Translations under genes and position numbers: made by a program
From: Actinoplanes missouriensis 431
GTDB taxonomy: Bacteria; Actinomycetota; Actinomycetes; Mycobacteriales; Micromonosporaceae
Length of the DNA: 64,000 nt
Direction: 5' to 3'
Assembly: GCF_000284295.1 (NCBI RefSeq)
Contig: NC_017093.1
Coordinates: 3,162,001-3,226,000, forward strand
Notes under the pieces: generated by a model
Told to the model about the DNA's origin: nothing
The model's database searches: none
What the model saw: the letters and a program-made list of their open reading frames with translations, nothing else
Shown: positions 31,816-40,172 of the stretch, piece by piece
Numbering within the stretch: position 1 is the first letter of the stretch
How the letters are laid out: the number at the start of each line of letters is the position of its first letter

Positions 31816-31992
31816 TCAGCGGCCGTAGGAGTGCGGACCGCCCAGCCAGCGGCTCAGATACTCCGACTGGGTATCGCCGGTCAGCAGGTCGGCCAGTGTA
31901 GTGGCGAATCCGTCTCCGTACTGCTCCCAGAAAGGCCCTTCTTCCGGTTTCTCCCTGCCGTAGGCCTCGGCAAGCCTGGAGCAGCGGACGGC
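31816..31992 (-). pseudogene. C-terminal fragment of an unrecognised protein, in frame after the S16 gene stop
   Basis: Directly after the TGA of the S16 gene (31993) the same frame stays open for 58 codons to a TGA at 31818. It reads RLAEAYGREKPEEGPFWEQY, GDGFATTLADLLTGDTQ and YLSRWLGGPHSYGR, which looks like real protein rather than noise. There is no ATG, GTG or TTG codon in it, so it cannot be translated alone. It is either the tail of a deleted gene that landed here, or a former C-terminal extension cut off by a stop. The rest of 31669-31815 shows no gene. Confidence 0.55.
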
Positions 31993-32736
31993 TCAGCAGC
32001 CCGCCGGGGGAGTGCCGGCCGCTATCGCTTTCAGGGCGGTCAGCGCCTCGTCCACGGTGGACACCCGGGCCAGGGTCAGACCGGGTGGCGCTACCGGGAC
32101 CGCCTCCGCACAGTTGTCGGCGGGGACCAGGAAGAAGCGGGCGCCGGCCCGCTCGGCGGCGGTGAGCTTCTGGGGGATGCCGCCGATCGGGCCGACGGCA
32201 CCGTCCGGGTCGAGTTCGCCGGTGCCGGCGATCACCTGGCCGCCGGTGAGGTCGGCGGGTGTGAGCTTGTCGATGATGCCGAGCGTGATCATGAGGCCTG
32301 CGCTGGGGCCGCCGATGTCGGCGAGGGAGACCTGGACCCGTACCCCCGTGGGGTGGGTGGACCGGGAGAGGGCGGCGGTGATCGCGTTCCGCGAGGCCGT
32401 GTCGAACGAGGCCTGGTTCTCCTGCCTGACCTGCTCCTCGTCGTGGCCGCCGGGGAAGACCGCGGCGCGGGGGACCAGGGCGTCGCTGTCGTCGAACCAG
32501 GTGCGCACGGCCGTCGCCACGTCGACGTCGTCGCTGACCTGAATCGTGGTGAGCAGGAGCCGGCCGGTGGACGCGGAGGACTCCGCGCCGGAGATCGTGA
32601 TGACATCCCCGCCGAGGGTGTCGATCGGGGGCCCGGGCTGCTGGGTCAGGTAGGGCAGGGGCGCGAACCAGACACCGGCGGCGAGCGCCGACACGACGAG
32701 CGCGGCGGCGGCGACCAGGAGACCGCGATTCTTCAT
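31993..32736 (-). CDS. Secreted S16 (Lon-like) serine peptidase lacking the usual PDZ domain
   Basis: From the ATG at 32736 the product is 247 residues. A signal anchor (GLLVAAAALVVSALAAGVWF) is followed by PLPYLTQQPGPPIDTLG, the start typical of YlbL/S16 proteins. The C-terminal peptidase half shows ADIGGPSAGLMITLGIIDKL with the catalytic Ser and GGIPQKLTAAERAGARFFLV with the Lys of the dyad, then PADNCAEAV. Family members are normally near 340-360 residues with a PDZ domain between these halves; here AITAALSRSTHPTGVRVQVS joins them directly, so PDZ is absent. It is 10 bp downstream of the GGDEF-EAL gene. Confidence 0.85.
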   Translation of the reverse strand: MKNRGLLVAAAALVVSALAAGVWFAPLPYLTQQPGPPIDTLGGDVITISGAESSASTGRLLLTTIQVSDDVDVATAVRTWFDDSDALVPRAAVFPGGHDEEQVRQENQASFDTASRNAITAALSRSTHPTGVRVQVSLADIGGPSAGLMITLGIIDKLTPADLTGGQVIAGTGELDPDGAVGPIGGIPQKLTAAERAGARFFLVPADNCAEAVPVAPPGLTLARVSTVDEALTALKAIAAGTPPAGC

Positions 32737-32746
32737 CGAACGCACC

Positions 32747-35398
32747 CTACCGATGACCGAGCGGCGTGGCGGTGACGACGACCTCACCGGCGAGCCGGGC
32801 GCGCAGGTCGGCGGCGCTCATCGGCCGGGCGAAGTGGAAGCCCTGCGCCCGGTCGTAGCCGAGCGCGGTCAGCCGGGCCGCCTGCTCGGCGGTCTCGACG
32901 CCCTCGGCCACCGCCTGCAGGCCGAAGGCGCGGGCCATCTGCGCCACCGCGTCGGCGATGGCGAACGAGCCGCCGTCCGGGACGAACGAGCGGTCCAGCT
33001 TGATCTGGTCGACGGGGCAGCTGGCGAGCAGGCTCAGCGTGGAGGCGCCGGTGCCGAAGTCGTCAAGCGACAGCCGTACGCCCAGGTCCCGCAAGGCTTG
33101 CAGGTTCCCGGCGGTGGCGCCGCCGCCGACCGCGAGCGACTCGGTGATCTCCACGGTGAGCCGGTGCGGCGGCAGGCCGCTGTCGCGCAGCGCCGCCGCC
33201 ACCAGGTCCGGGAACCCCGTCTCGCGCAGCTGGCGGGCCGAGACGTTCACCGAAACCGTCAGCTCGCCGGGCCAGGTCGCCGCCTCCCGTGTCGCGTCGC
33301 GCAGCACCCAGGCGCCGAGCGCGACGATCAGGCCGCTCTGCTCGGCGGCCTCGATGAAGGCGCCCGGCCCGAGCAGGCCCTCGCTCGGATGCTGCCAGCG
33401 GACCAGCGCCTCGGCGCCGGTGATCCGGCCGCCGGGCAGGGTCACCACCGGCTGGAAGTGCGTCACCAGCTGCCCGGACGTGATCGCGGTGTGCAGGTCG
33501 GCGACCAGGCGGCGGCGTTCGGCGCCGCGCGCCTCCATGCCCGGCCGGTACCGTTCGATGCCGCCCTCGCCCCGGGCCTTCACCTCGCGGATCGCGATCT
33601 CGGCCCGGTGCAGCAGCTCACCGGGGTCGTCGCCGCCGTGGCCCTCGGCGACTCCGAAACTGGCGCGTACGGTCATCGGCTCCCCGTCGATCACGGCGGG
33701 TTCGAGCAGGGCCGCCATGATGCGGGTCAGCACCTGGTCGAGGTCCGCGCCGCGCGCGCCCTCGAACAGCACCGCGAACTCGTCACCGCCGAGGCGGGCC
33801 ACCGTGTCCGCCGGGCGCACACACGCGCGCAACCGCTCGGCGACGTGGACGAGCAGCGCGTCCCCGCCGGCGTGCCCGAGCGACTCGTTGATGTTCTTGA
33901 AGTCGTCCAGGTCGATCAGCACGATGCCGACCGGCGTGTCCGGGCCGGCGCCGGTCACCGCGGCGGCGACGCGCCTGCTGAACAGCGCCCGGTTGGTCAG
34001 ACCGGTGAGCCGGTCGTGGCTGGCCTCGTAGCTGAGCCGGTCGCGGACCTCGCGGGTCTCGGTGATGTCGCGGGCGTTGCTGACGATGCCGGCGACACTC
34101 GGCTCACCGGTCAGGTTCGCGCTCGTCACCTCGAACCAGCGGTAGCCGCCGTCGGTGTGCCGCACGCGTACCTGGAAGGTGGCGGTGGCGCCGGGCGCCG
34201 CGATCACCCGGACCAGGCACCGGGCCGCCGGGACCCGGTCGTCGGGGTGGATCCGGGGCGCGATCGCGGTGCCGATCAGCTCGTCCGGGTCGGCGCCGAG
34301 CATCCGCCGCGCGGCGGGGCTGACGTAGGTGAGCCGGCCGCCGGGATCGGTGATCGTCACCATGTCGGTGGAGTTCTGCACCAGCAGGCGGAACCGTGCC
34401 TCCTGGACGCCGATCCGCGCGAGCAGGGTGTCGTTGAGCCGGAACGCGATCAGCTGACGGATCACCACGAGGGCGGTCAGGGTGACCGCGACCCCGTCGA
34501 TCAGGATGCCGTTGCCGGCGTGCTCGATGTGGTTGTAGAGCACCAGCGTGTCGACGGCGGCGATCGCCACGTACGGCATCCGGCTGTACCCGCGCGATGC
34601 CCGCCGGGGCCGGGCAGCGGCGGCGGTGTCCACCACCTGCACCCGCGCGCCGACCGCCGCCGCGAACGCGGCCAGGGGCAGCACCAGCAGCAACAGGTTG
34701 CCGCTGGGCTGATGCGGGTGCAGGAAGCTGATCGCCGAGCCGAGCCCGCCGATCAGCGCGGACCCGCCGATCCAGTAGAGCCCGCGCCGCGCGAACGTGT
34801 CGACGCCGGCCAGCACCACCTTCGCGGCCAGGTACACGCCGTTCAGGCCGGCGCCCATGATGACGGCCGCGGCCGCCACGCGGGACGCGGTGACCCGGTC
34901 GTCGGCGAACTGCGCGGAGGCGGCGAAGTGCCAGAGGAACAGGCCGGCGGCGAAGGTCAGGGTGCCCAGGTCCAGCCGGACGCCGACCGTGCGGGCCCGG
35001 CCGCCGGCGCTGAACGGCAGGCCGATCAGCGGCCAGGTGAGCACCACGCCGCCGACGAGGTGCAGTGCCACGGACACCGCCAGCAGCCATCCCGGGGCGC
35101 CGAGGGCGACAAGCGCGCGCAGCGCGGCGACGCCGACGAAGAGCGTGATGCCGGCCTGGACCGTCCCCCAGTAGCGGCGCACCACCGGCGCGGACGCCGG
35201 GTCGGTCCGCACCCGGCGGCACAGCGCCAGCGTCGGGACGATGACCGCGATCAGCAGCAGCCAGTTCAGCGCGTCCGGCCAGAGCGGTCCGGTCCGCTCC
35301 TGCAACAGGAACGCGGCGACATCGATGATCGCCAGCGCGGTGACGGCCTGGAACGCCCGGTCGGCGAGGAGCGGCGGACGGGCGTACGGGGCGGGCAC
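32747..35398 (-). CDS. Membrane PAS-GGDEF-EAL protein (c-di-GMP turnover)
   Basis: The 883-residue protein has about eight to ten hydrophobic segments in the first 320 residues, a PAS domain at about 335-455 (FRLLVQNSTDMVTITDPGGR), a GGDEF domain with RLGGDEFAVLFEGA, and an EAL domain. The EAL catalytic set is complete: ITGAEALVRWQHP, VSVNVSARQL, LTVEITESLA, LSLDDFGTGAST, IKLDRSFV, AEGVETAEQA and QGFHFARPM. Both synthesis and hydrolysis sites appear intact. The GTG start is 79 bp from the divergent GGDEF-EAL gene at 35478. The membrane region is unlike the simple two-helix sensor of its neighbour, so it likely senses a different signal. Confidence 0.9.
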   Translation of the reverse strand: MPAPYARPPLLADRAFQAVTALAIIDVAAFLLQERTGPLWPDALNWLLLIAVIVPTLALCRRVRTDPASAPVVRRYWGTVQAGITLFVGVAALRALVALGAPGWLLAVSVALHLVGGVVLTWPLIGLPFSAGGRARTVGVRLDLGTLTFAAGLFLWHFAASAQFADDRVTASRVAAAAVIMGAGLNGVYLAAKVVLAGVDTFARRGLYWIGGSALIGGLGSAISFLHPHQPSGNLLLLVLPLAAFAAAVGARVQVVDTAAAARPRRASRGYSRMPYVAIAAVDTLVLYNHIEHAGNGILIDGVAVTLTALVVIRQLIAFRLNDTLLARIGVQEARFRLLVQNSTDMVTITDPGGRLTYVSPAARRMLGADPDELIGTAIAPRIHPDDRVPAARCLVRVIAAPGATATFQVRVRHTDGGYRWFEVTSANLTGEPSVAGIVSNARDITETREVRDRLSYEASHDRLTGLTNRALFSRRVAAAVTGAGPDTPVGIVLIDLDDFKNINESLGHAGGDALLVHVAERLRACVRPADTVARLGGDEFAVLFEGARGADLDQVLTRIMAALLEPAVIDGEPMTVRASFGVAEGHGGDDPGELLHRAEIAIREVKARGEGGIERYRPGMEARGAERRRLVADLHTAITSGQLVTHFQPVVTLPGGRITGAEALVRWQHPSEGLLGPGAFIEAAEQSGLIVALGAWVLRDATREAATWPGELTVSVNVSARQLRETGFPDLVAAALRDSGLPPHRLTVEITESLAVGGGATAGNLQALRDLGVRLSLDDFGTGASTLSLLASCPVDQIKLDRSFVPDGGSFAIADAVAQMARAFGLQAVAEGVETAEQAARLTALGYDRAQGFHFARPMSAADLRARLAGEVVVTATPLGHR

Positions 35399-35477
35399 CC
35401 TTCTACCATCGACGGGGCCGGGGCCGAGTTGAGACAGAAAGGGTCAAGTCCGGGCCCGCCGCGCCGAAAGTCTCCGT

Positions 35478-37451
35478 GTGGAGCTGAATGGCGCGGGCGA
35501 CCGGCCCGCCCGGCTGTTGGAGGCCAAGGCGACCGGCCGTTCGGCGATCGCCGGCACCGCGCTGGGGATCGGCATCCTGGCCGCCGCGGCGGTGATGGCC
35601 TCCAGCGGAACCGCCGACACCACCGAGGAGGTCCGCCGGGTCCAGACGGTCACCCAGACGCTGAACCGGATCTCGGTGCAGATCAACGCCGAGGACGCGG
35701 CGCTGCGGAGCTATTTGACGACCGGGGGGACGGAGTACCGCCGGACCGAACTGCTCGCGAAGCTCGGCGCCGCCCGGGCGAGCCTGGACTGGCTGCAGCA
35801 GAACAACGCGGTCGACCGGGCCGAGCTCGACGCCATCCGCGGCGGGTACGAGAACTACAACCGCATCGTTCTCGACATCGTGGCGCACACCGAGGACGGC
35901 GCGGACGTCGCCGGATACACCGAGCTCGCCTCGATGACCTTCGCCCCGCTGCGTGACAACGTGCTCGCCATCGGCGACCAGCACCAGCAGGAGCTCTCCG
36001 AGTACCTGGGCGAGGTGAACCGGCGCGCCGACATCCTGCAGGCCGTCGCGGGGGCGACGATCGCCGTCGTGCTGGCACTCTTCGCGATCTGCGCCCGGGT
36101 GCTGATCCGGTACCAGCGCCGCGCCGAGCGGCAGGCCGCACAGCGGCTGCACGAGGCCACCCACGACTCGCTGACCGGGCTCGGCAACCGCGCCAAGCTG
36201 CACCACGAGCTGGACGCCGCCGTGCGCCGCGGGCGGGCCGCCGACGCGCCGTTCAGCCTGCTGCTCATCGACCTCGACCGGTTCAAGGAGGTCAACGACA
36301 CGCTCGGGCACCACACCGGCGACAAGCTGCTCGTCGAGGTGGCGCAGCGGCTCACCGGCGGCCGCCGCGCCGACGACCTCGTCGTCCGTCTCGGCGGCGA
36401 TGAGTTCGCCCTGATCCTGCCCAGCGCGCCGGATCATACGCAGGCGCTGGAGGCCGGGCACCGCATCCTGGAGTCGCTGCGCCGGCCGATCGCGCTCAGC
36501 GGCCTGCTTGTCGACATCGACGCGAGCATCGGCGTGGCGGCGTACCCCGGCGACGGCAGCGACGCCACCGAGCTGCTGCAGCACGCGGACGTCGCGATGT
36601 ACGAGGCGAAGCGCCGGCACGGCGGCGTCTGCGCCTACGACCCGTCCCTGGACACCGGCGACACGAGCCGGCTCACGCTGCAGAGCGAGCTGCGGCAGGG
36701 CATCGAGCGCGGCGAGCTGGTCGTCTTCTACCAGCCCAAGATCGACGTGGCGACCCGCCGGCCGTGCGGCGCCGAGGCCCTGGTGCGCTGGCAGCATCCC
36801 ACCCGGGGGCTGCTCGGGCCGGACGCGTTCATCCCGCTCGCCGAGGAGAGCGGCCTGATCGACATGGTCACCGCCGACGTGCTCGACCAGGCGCTGGCCC
36901 AGCTCGGCCGGTGGACCGAACTCGGCCACCAGCTGCCGGTGTCGGTGAACGTCCCGGCCCGGTCGCTGACCGACGAGGCGTTCCCGGAGACCATCGTCGC
37001 GGCGCTGGCGCGTCACGGCGTACCGCCGAAGCTGTTGACCCTGGAGATGACCGAGAGCGCCGTGGTCACCGACATGGAGCGCGCCGGCGAGGTGCTGCGG
37101 CGGCTGCGCGAGCACGGCGTGCACATCTCGATCGACGACTTCGGCACCGGGTACTCCTCGATCGCGCATCTGCGGGACATGCCGCCGCACGAGTTGAAGA
37201 TCGACCGGAGCTTCGTGATGAAGATGTGCGAGAACAGCCGGGACGAGACGATCGTGCGGGCGGTCGTCGACCTGGCCAAGAACCTGCGGCTGCGGGTGGT
37301 CGCCGAGGGCGTCGAGAACGAGGACGCGCTGCGTGCCCTCGGTGACCTCGGCTGCGACGAGGCACAGGGTTACCACATCAGCCGGCCGCTGCCCGCCGCC
37401 GAGCTGACCGCCTGGCTGGGCCGGTCGGAAATGGCGATAACCGCCGGCTGA
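35478..37451 (+). CDS. Membrane GGDEF-EAL protein with extracytoplasmic sensor domain
   Basis: The 657-residue protein has one helix at about residues 22-42 (AIAGTALGIGILAAAAVMAS), a helical extracytoplasmic domain of about 150 residues (EEVRRVQTVTQTLNRISVQI to HQQELSEYLGEVNRRADILQ), and a second helix (AVAGATIAVVLALFAICARV). GGDEF follows (THDSLTGLGNRAKLHHELD, LIDLDRFKEVNDTLGHHTGD, RLGGDEFALILPSA), then EAL (CGAEALVRWQHP, VSVNVPARSL, LTLEMTESAV, ISIDDFGTGYSS, LKIDRSFVMKM, AEGVENEDAL, AQGYHISRPL). All catalytic residues look intact. Its stop is only 3 bp before the binding-lipoprotein gene, implying a functional pair. Confidence 0.92.
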   Translation: MELNGAGDRPARLLEAKATGRSAIAGTALGIGILAAAAVMASSGTADTTEEVRRVQTVTQTLNRISVQINAEDAALRSYLTTGGTEYRRTELLAKLGAARASLDWLQQNNAVDRAELDAIRGGYENYNRIVLDIVAHTEDGADVAGYTELASMTFAPLRDNVLAIGDQHQQELSEYLGEVNRRADILQAVAGATIAVVLALFAICARVLIRYQRRAERQAAQRLHEATHDSLTGLGNRAKLHHELDAAVRRGRAADAPFSLLLIDLDRFKEVNDTLGHHTGDKLLVEVAQRLTGGRRADDLVVRLGGDEFALILPSAPDHTQALEAGHRILESLRRPIALSGLLVDIDASIGVAAYPGDGSDATELLQHADVAMYEAKRRHGGVCAYDPSLDTGDTSRLTLQSELRQGIERGELVVFYQPKIDVATRRPCGAEALVRWQHPTRGLLGPDAFIPLAEESGLIDMVTADVLDQALAQLGRWTELGHQLPVSVNVPARSLTDEAFPETIVAALARHGVPPKLLTLEMTESAVVTDMERAGEVLRRLREHGVHISIDDFGTGYSSIAHLRDMPPHELKIDRSFVMKMCENSRDETIVRAVVDLAKNLRLRVVAEGVENEDALRALGDLGCDEAQGYHISRPLPAAELTAWLGRSEMAITAG

Positions 37452-37454
37452 CAG

Positions 37455-38468
37455 GTGCGCCGGCACTACCGTGAGCATGTGGATCGCCGAGCCGTGCTGA
37501 CCTCGGTGTGCGCGGTCGCCGGAGGGCTGGCGGCCGGATGCTCCCGGGACTCCTCGGCCCCGGCCGGCGCCGTGGACGTGCTGCTCGGCGAATCGGTGCA
37601 GCCGGCGAGCCCGATGGTCGCCGCCGAGAAGTTCTTCGCCCAGAAGGTGTCCGACCTGACCGGCGGGCTGTGCCGGGTGACCGTGAAGCCCGGTGGCGAG
37701 CTCGGCGACGAGCAGCGCATGGCGGAGATGCTGCGCACCGGCAAACTCGCCTTCTGCAAGACGCTGCTGGCGAACCTCACCGCGTACGACAAGCGGCTCG
37801 GCGTGGCGAGCCTGCCCTACGCCTTCACCGACCGCGAGCAGTGCCTGACCAGCATGCGCGGCGATTTCGGGAAGCGCTGCGCGGCGATCCTGGCCGAGCA
37901 CGGTCTGGTCATGCTCGGTTTCTTCTACGCCGGCGACCGCAACTTCTACAACCGGGTACGGGCGATCCGCTCCCCGGCCGACCTGAAAGGCCTGCGGATC
38001 CGGGTGCCGCAGAGCATCGTGTCGATCGACATGATCAACGCGCTGGGCGCGACCGCGGTGCCGCTCGCCACCAACGACATCGGCTCCGCGCTCAAGCAGG
38101 GCCTGGTCGACGGCGCCGAGAACAGCGTCGTCTTCTACACCACCGAGCAACACCAGCAGTACGCGCCGCACCTGTCCTGGACCCGTCACCAGCACGGCGT
38201 GGACGTGCTGCTGGCCAGCGCCACCTGGCTCTCCGCCCGGCCCACCGCCATGCGCGACGCGATCATGCAGGCCGGCGGGCTGGCCCAGGAGGAGGAGATC
38301 CGGCTCTGGGCCGAGGCCACGCAGACCAAGACCACATGGGCGCGGGATCAGGGCGCCACGCTCACCGACGTCGATCCCGAGGTGTTCCGGCGAGCGCTCG
38401 CCAAGGTGATCAGCAACCACCGGGGCACGTTCGGGGATCTCGCCGCCCTGCTGCCGGCCCTGGCATGA
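37455..38468 (+). CDS. Orphan TRAP-type (DctP) substrate-binding lipoprotein
   Basis: The 337-residue product has an export signal VDRRAVLTSVCAVAGGLAAG ending in a lipobox Cys; the twin Arg suggests Tat-assisted lipoprotein export. The DctP fold is clear: LTGGLCRVTVKPGGELGDEQ, VASLPYAFTDREQCL, RSPADLKGLRIRVPQS with the conserved Arg that binds carboxylates, MINALGATAVPLA and LKQGLVDGAENSV. TRAP transporters need DctQ and DctM membrane proteins; neither is in this window. The gene starts 3 bp after a membrane GGDEF-EAL gene, so I infer it presents a ligand to that sensor rather than feeding a transporter. Confidence 0.88.
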   Translation: MRRHYREHVDRRAVLTSVCAVAGGLAAGCSRDSSAPAGAVDVLLGESVQPASPMVAAEKFFAQKVSDLTGGLCRVTVKPGGELGDEQRMAEMLRTGKLAFCKTLLANLTAYDKRLGVASLPYAFTDREQCLTSMRGDFGKRCAAILAEHGLVMLGFFYAGDRNFYNRVRAIRSPADLKGLRIRVPQSIVSIDMINALGATAVPLATNDIGSALKQGLVDGAENSVVFYTTEQHQQYAPHLSWTRHQHGVDVLLASATWLSARPTAMRDAIMQAGGLAQEEEIRLWAEATQTKTTWARDQGATLTDVDPEVFRRALAKVISNHRGTFGDLAALLPALA

Positions 38469-38518
38469 CGGACTCCAGGTCCGCATGACCGGGGCGTCGG
38501 CGGGGCAATGGCGGTCAG

Positions 38519-38965
38519 GTGCAGACCATTCGAACCTCCCCGCCACCGCCGCACGCCGAGCAGCTGCAGCTGTGGACCCTGGAGAGCGCCGCAGGGCTGC
38601 GCGAACTCCGGGCGTCGATCCAGCAGGAGCTGATCGGTCACCCGCTGGTGCGGGCCGCCGACCACGACGACATCCTGGACCGGATCGTGCTGGTCGCCAC
38701 CGAGCTGGCCACCAACGCGATCCGGCACGGCCGGCCGCCGACCGAGGTCCGGTTGCTGCGCAACGACGACAGCGTGATCCTCGACGTGGCCGACCGTGAC
38801 CTGACCCGGCTCCCGGAGCTGGCGCACACCCGCCCGCTGCATGCCGGCGGGCGGGGACTGCTGCTCGCCTTGACGTTCTCGCTCGAGGTCGGCTGGTACG
38901 CGACCGAGGAGAAGAAACACATCTGGGCGACGTTTCCGCTGCGCGCGGACGACGTCACGCGCTGA
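38519..38965 (+). CDS. RsbW-like ATP-binding protein (anti-sigma kinase type)
   Basis: The 148-residue product has the GHKL/HATPase_c_2 pattern of stand-alone RsbW-like proteins: AGLRELRASIQQEL, LDRIVLVATELATNAIRHG with the N-box Asn, VILDVADRDLTRLPE (G1-like) and GGRGLLLALTFSLEVGWY (G2-like). The C-terminus WATFPLR is typical. Such proteins phosphorylate STAS antagonists and sequester sigma factors. It starts 50 bp after the DctP gene and may belong to the same unit. The STAS protein at base 3 lacks the phospho-serine and so is not an obvious substrate. The last 11 bp overlap the converging SDR gene. Confidence 0.85.
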   Translation: MQTIRTSPPPPHAEQLQLWTLESAAGLRELRASIQQELIGHPLVRAADHDDILDRIVLVATELATNAIRHGRPPTEVRLLRNDDSVILDVADRDLTRLPELAHTRPLHAGGRGLLLALTFSLEVGWYATEEKKHIWATFPLRADDVTR

Positions 38966-39662
38966 GCGCGGCGGCCGCCTTCGCGTAGATGACGCTCGGG
39001 TCCTCGGCCAGCCACGACTTGACCAGCCGGCTCCAGTCGTCGGCGAGCACCTCGGTCCGGTCCGCCTCGATGCCGTCCAGGGCCGCCGCGACGACCGCCG
39101 CCGGGGAGATCTTCGGACCGTCGTAATCGGCCATCATGTCGGTGTCGGCCGCGCCCAGGTGCAGGCCCGTGACGAGCGTGCCCTGCGCCGCCAGCTCGAT
39201 CCGCACGTTGTTGGTCAGCGCCCATTCGGCGGCCTTCGCGGCGTGGTAGCCGCCGGCCCCGTCGAAACCGAGCCAGGAGATCGCGGACAGCACGTTGAGG
39301 ATGGCGCCGCCGGCCAGCCGGGGCGCGAAGGCGCGGATCACGTTCAGGGTGCCGAAGAAGTGGGTGTCCATCTCGCGGCGGATCGCGTCCAGGTCGCCGG
39401 TGACCAGGTTGGCGCCGGTCGAGATCCCGGCGTTGTTGATCAGGATGGTGACGTCGTGCGCCACCTCGGCCGCGGCGGCGATCGATGCCGGATCGGTCAG
39501 ATCCAATTTCAGGGGTACGGCCCCGGCGACGTCAATGAGCTCAGGGCGGCGGGCCGTCGCGTAGACGGTCGCGGCGCCGCGGTCGAGCAGGGACGTGACG
39601 AACTGCCGTCCGAGGCCCCGGTTAGCGCCGGTGACCAGGACGTTTGCTCCGTTGATCTGCAT
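38955..39662 (-). CDS. Short-chain dehydrogenase/reductase, MerR-controlled
   Basis: From the ATG at 39662 the product is 235 residues. It has the NAD(P) motif VLVTGANRGLGRQFVTSLLD, the NNAG loop (ILINNAGISTGANL), Ser in ILNVLSAISWLGFDG and the catalytic Tyr-x3-Lys in GYHAAKAAEWAL. The TARRPELIDV segment after beta-2 suggests NADP preference. It is divergent from a MerR gene, and a MerR-type operator with a long spacer lies within its own promoter. Such SDR-MerR pairs in actinomycetes are usually induced by toxic aldehydes or ketones; the substrate is unknown. Confidence 0.88.
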   Translation of the reverse strand: MQINGANVLVTGANRGLGRQFVTSLLDRGAATVYATARRPELIDVAGAVPLKLDLTDPASIAAAAEVAHDVTILINNAGISTGANLVTGDLDAIRREMDTHFFGTLNVIRAFAPRLAGGAILNVLSAISWLGFDGAGGYHAAKAAEWALTNNVRIELAAQGTLVTGLHLGAADTDMMADYDGPKISPAAVVAAALDGIEADRTEVLADDWSRLVKSWLAEDPSVIYAKAAAALSA

Positions 39663-39679
39663 GTCGGCTACGCTAAAAC

Positions 39680-39695
39680 CTGACGCTGACGTCAG
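39680..39695. promoter_or_regulatory. MerR-type operator in the SDR-merR gap
   Basis: CTGACG (39680-39685) and CGTCAG (39690-39695) form a perfect inverted repeat with a 4-bp spacer. On the minus strand it lies between a possible -35 TTGCCT and a -10 TAGCGT separated by about 20 bp, the long spacing that MerR activators correct. It therefore points to control of the SDR promoter by the divergent MerR protein. Confidence 0.65.
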
Positions 39696-39721
39696 AGGCA
39701 AGTCGTGCGATGGAGGTCACG

Positions 39722-40102
39722 GTGCGGATCGGTGAGCTGGCGACCCGGACGGGTGTCAGCGTGCGGGCGCTGCGCTACTACGAGGAGCAGGGGCTGCTCG
39801 AGTCCGGCCGCAGCAGCTCCGGGCAGCGCCACTACCCGGAGCCGGCCGCCGACCGGGTGCAGCTCATCCAGATGCTGTACGCCGCGGGGCTCTCCAGCCG
39901 GACCATCCTGGAGCTGCTGCCCTGCGTCGACGCCCAGGTCAACACGCCGGAGTCACGGGCGAGGCTGGCGGCCGAACGGCAGCGCATCGACGAGCAGATC
40001 GCGGCCCTGACGCGCACCCGGGACCGGCTGGACCAGGTGATCGAGCTGTCCGAGGGCCCGGCGAGCAACTGCGCCCACTTCGGACCGTCCACCCGGGTCT
40101 GA
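39722..40102 (+). CDS. MerR-family regulator divergent from the SDR
   Basis: From the GTG at 39722 the product is 126 residues. It begins MRIGELATRTGVSVRALRYY and continues YEEQGLLESGRSSSGQRHYP, the complete MerR winged helix, followed by the dimerisation helix (RARLAAERQRIDEQIAALTR). The tail ASNCAHFG has a single Cys. A GGAGG ribosome site lies 5 bp before this GTG, so I prefer it to the ATG at 39710, whose first bases include that site. Position and the operator at 39680 make it the regulator of the SDR gene. Confidence 0.88.
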   Translation: MRIGELATRTGVSVRALRYYEEQGLLESGRSSSGQRHYPEPAADRVQLIQMLYAAGLSSRTILELLPCVDAQVNTPESRARLAAERQRIDEQIAALTRTRDRLDQVIELSEGPASNCAHFGPSTRV

Positions 40103-40172
40103 CCCAGGTCATACCCTCGGACGAGACCCTGGTCAGACGCGCGGGAGGGGCCTGCGCCGACACCATTGACCT

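Noticed and set aside
28800..31901. Plus-strand frame of about 1030 codons opposite the MMPL gene
   Set aside because: Composition is typical of the antisense of a GC-rich membrane protein gene; the MMPL motifs are on the other strand.
32753..38546. Very long open frames antisense to the two GGDEF-EAL genes
   Set aside because: They show repetitive Arg/Gly/Gln composition and no domains, while the sense frames carry complete GGDEF and EAL motifs.
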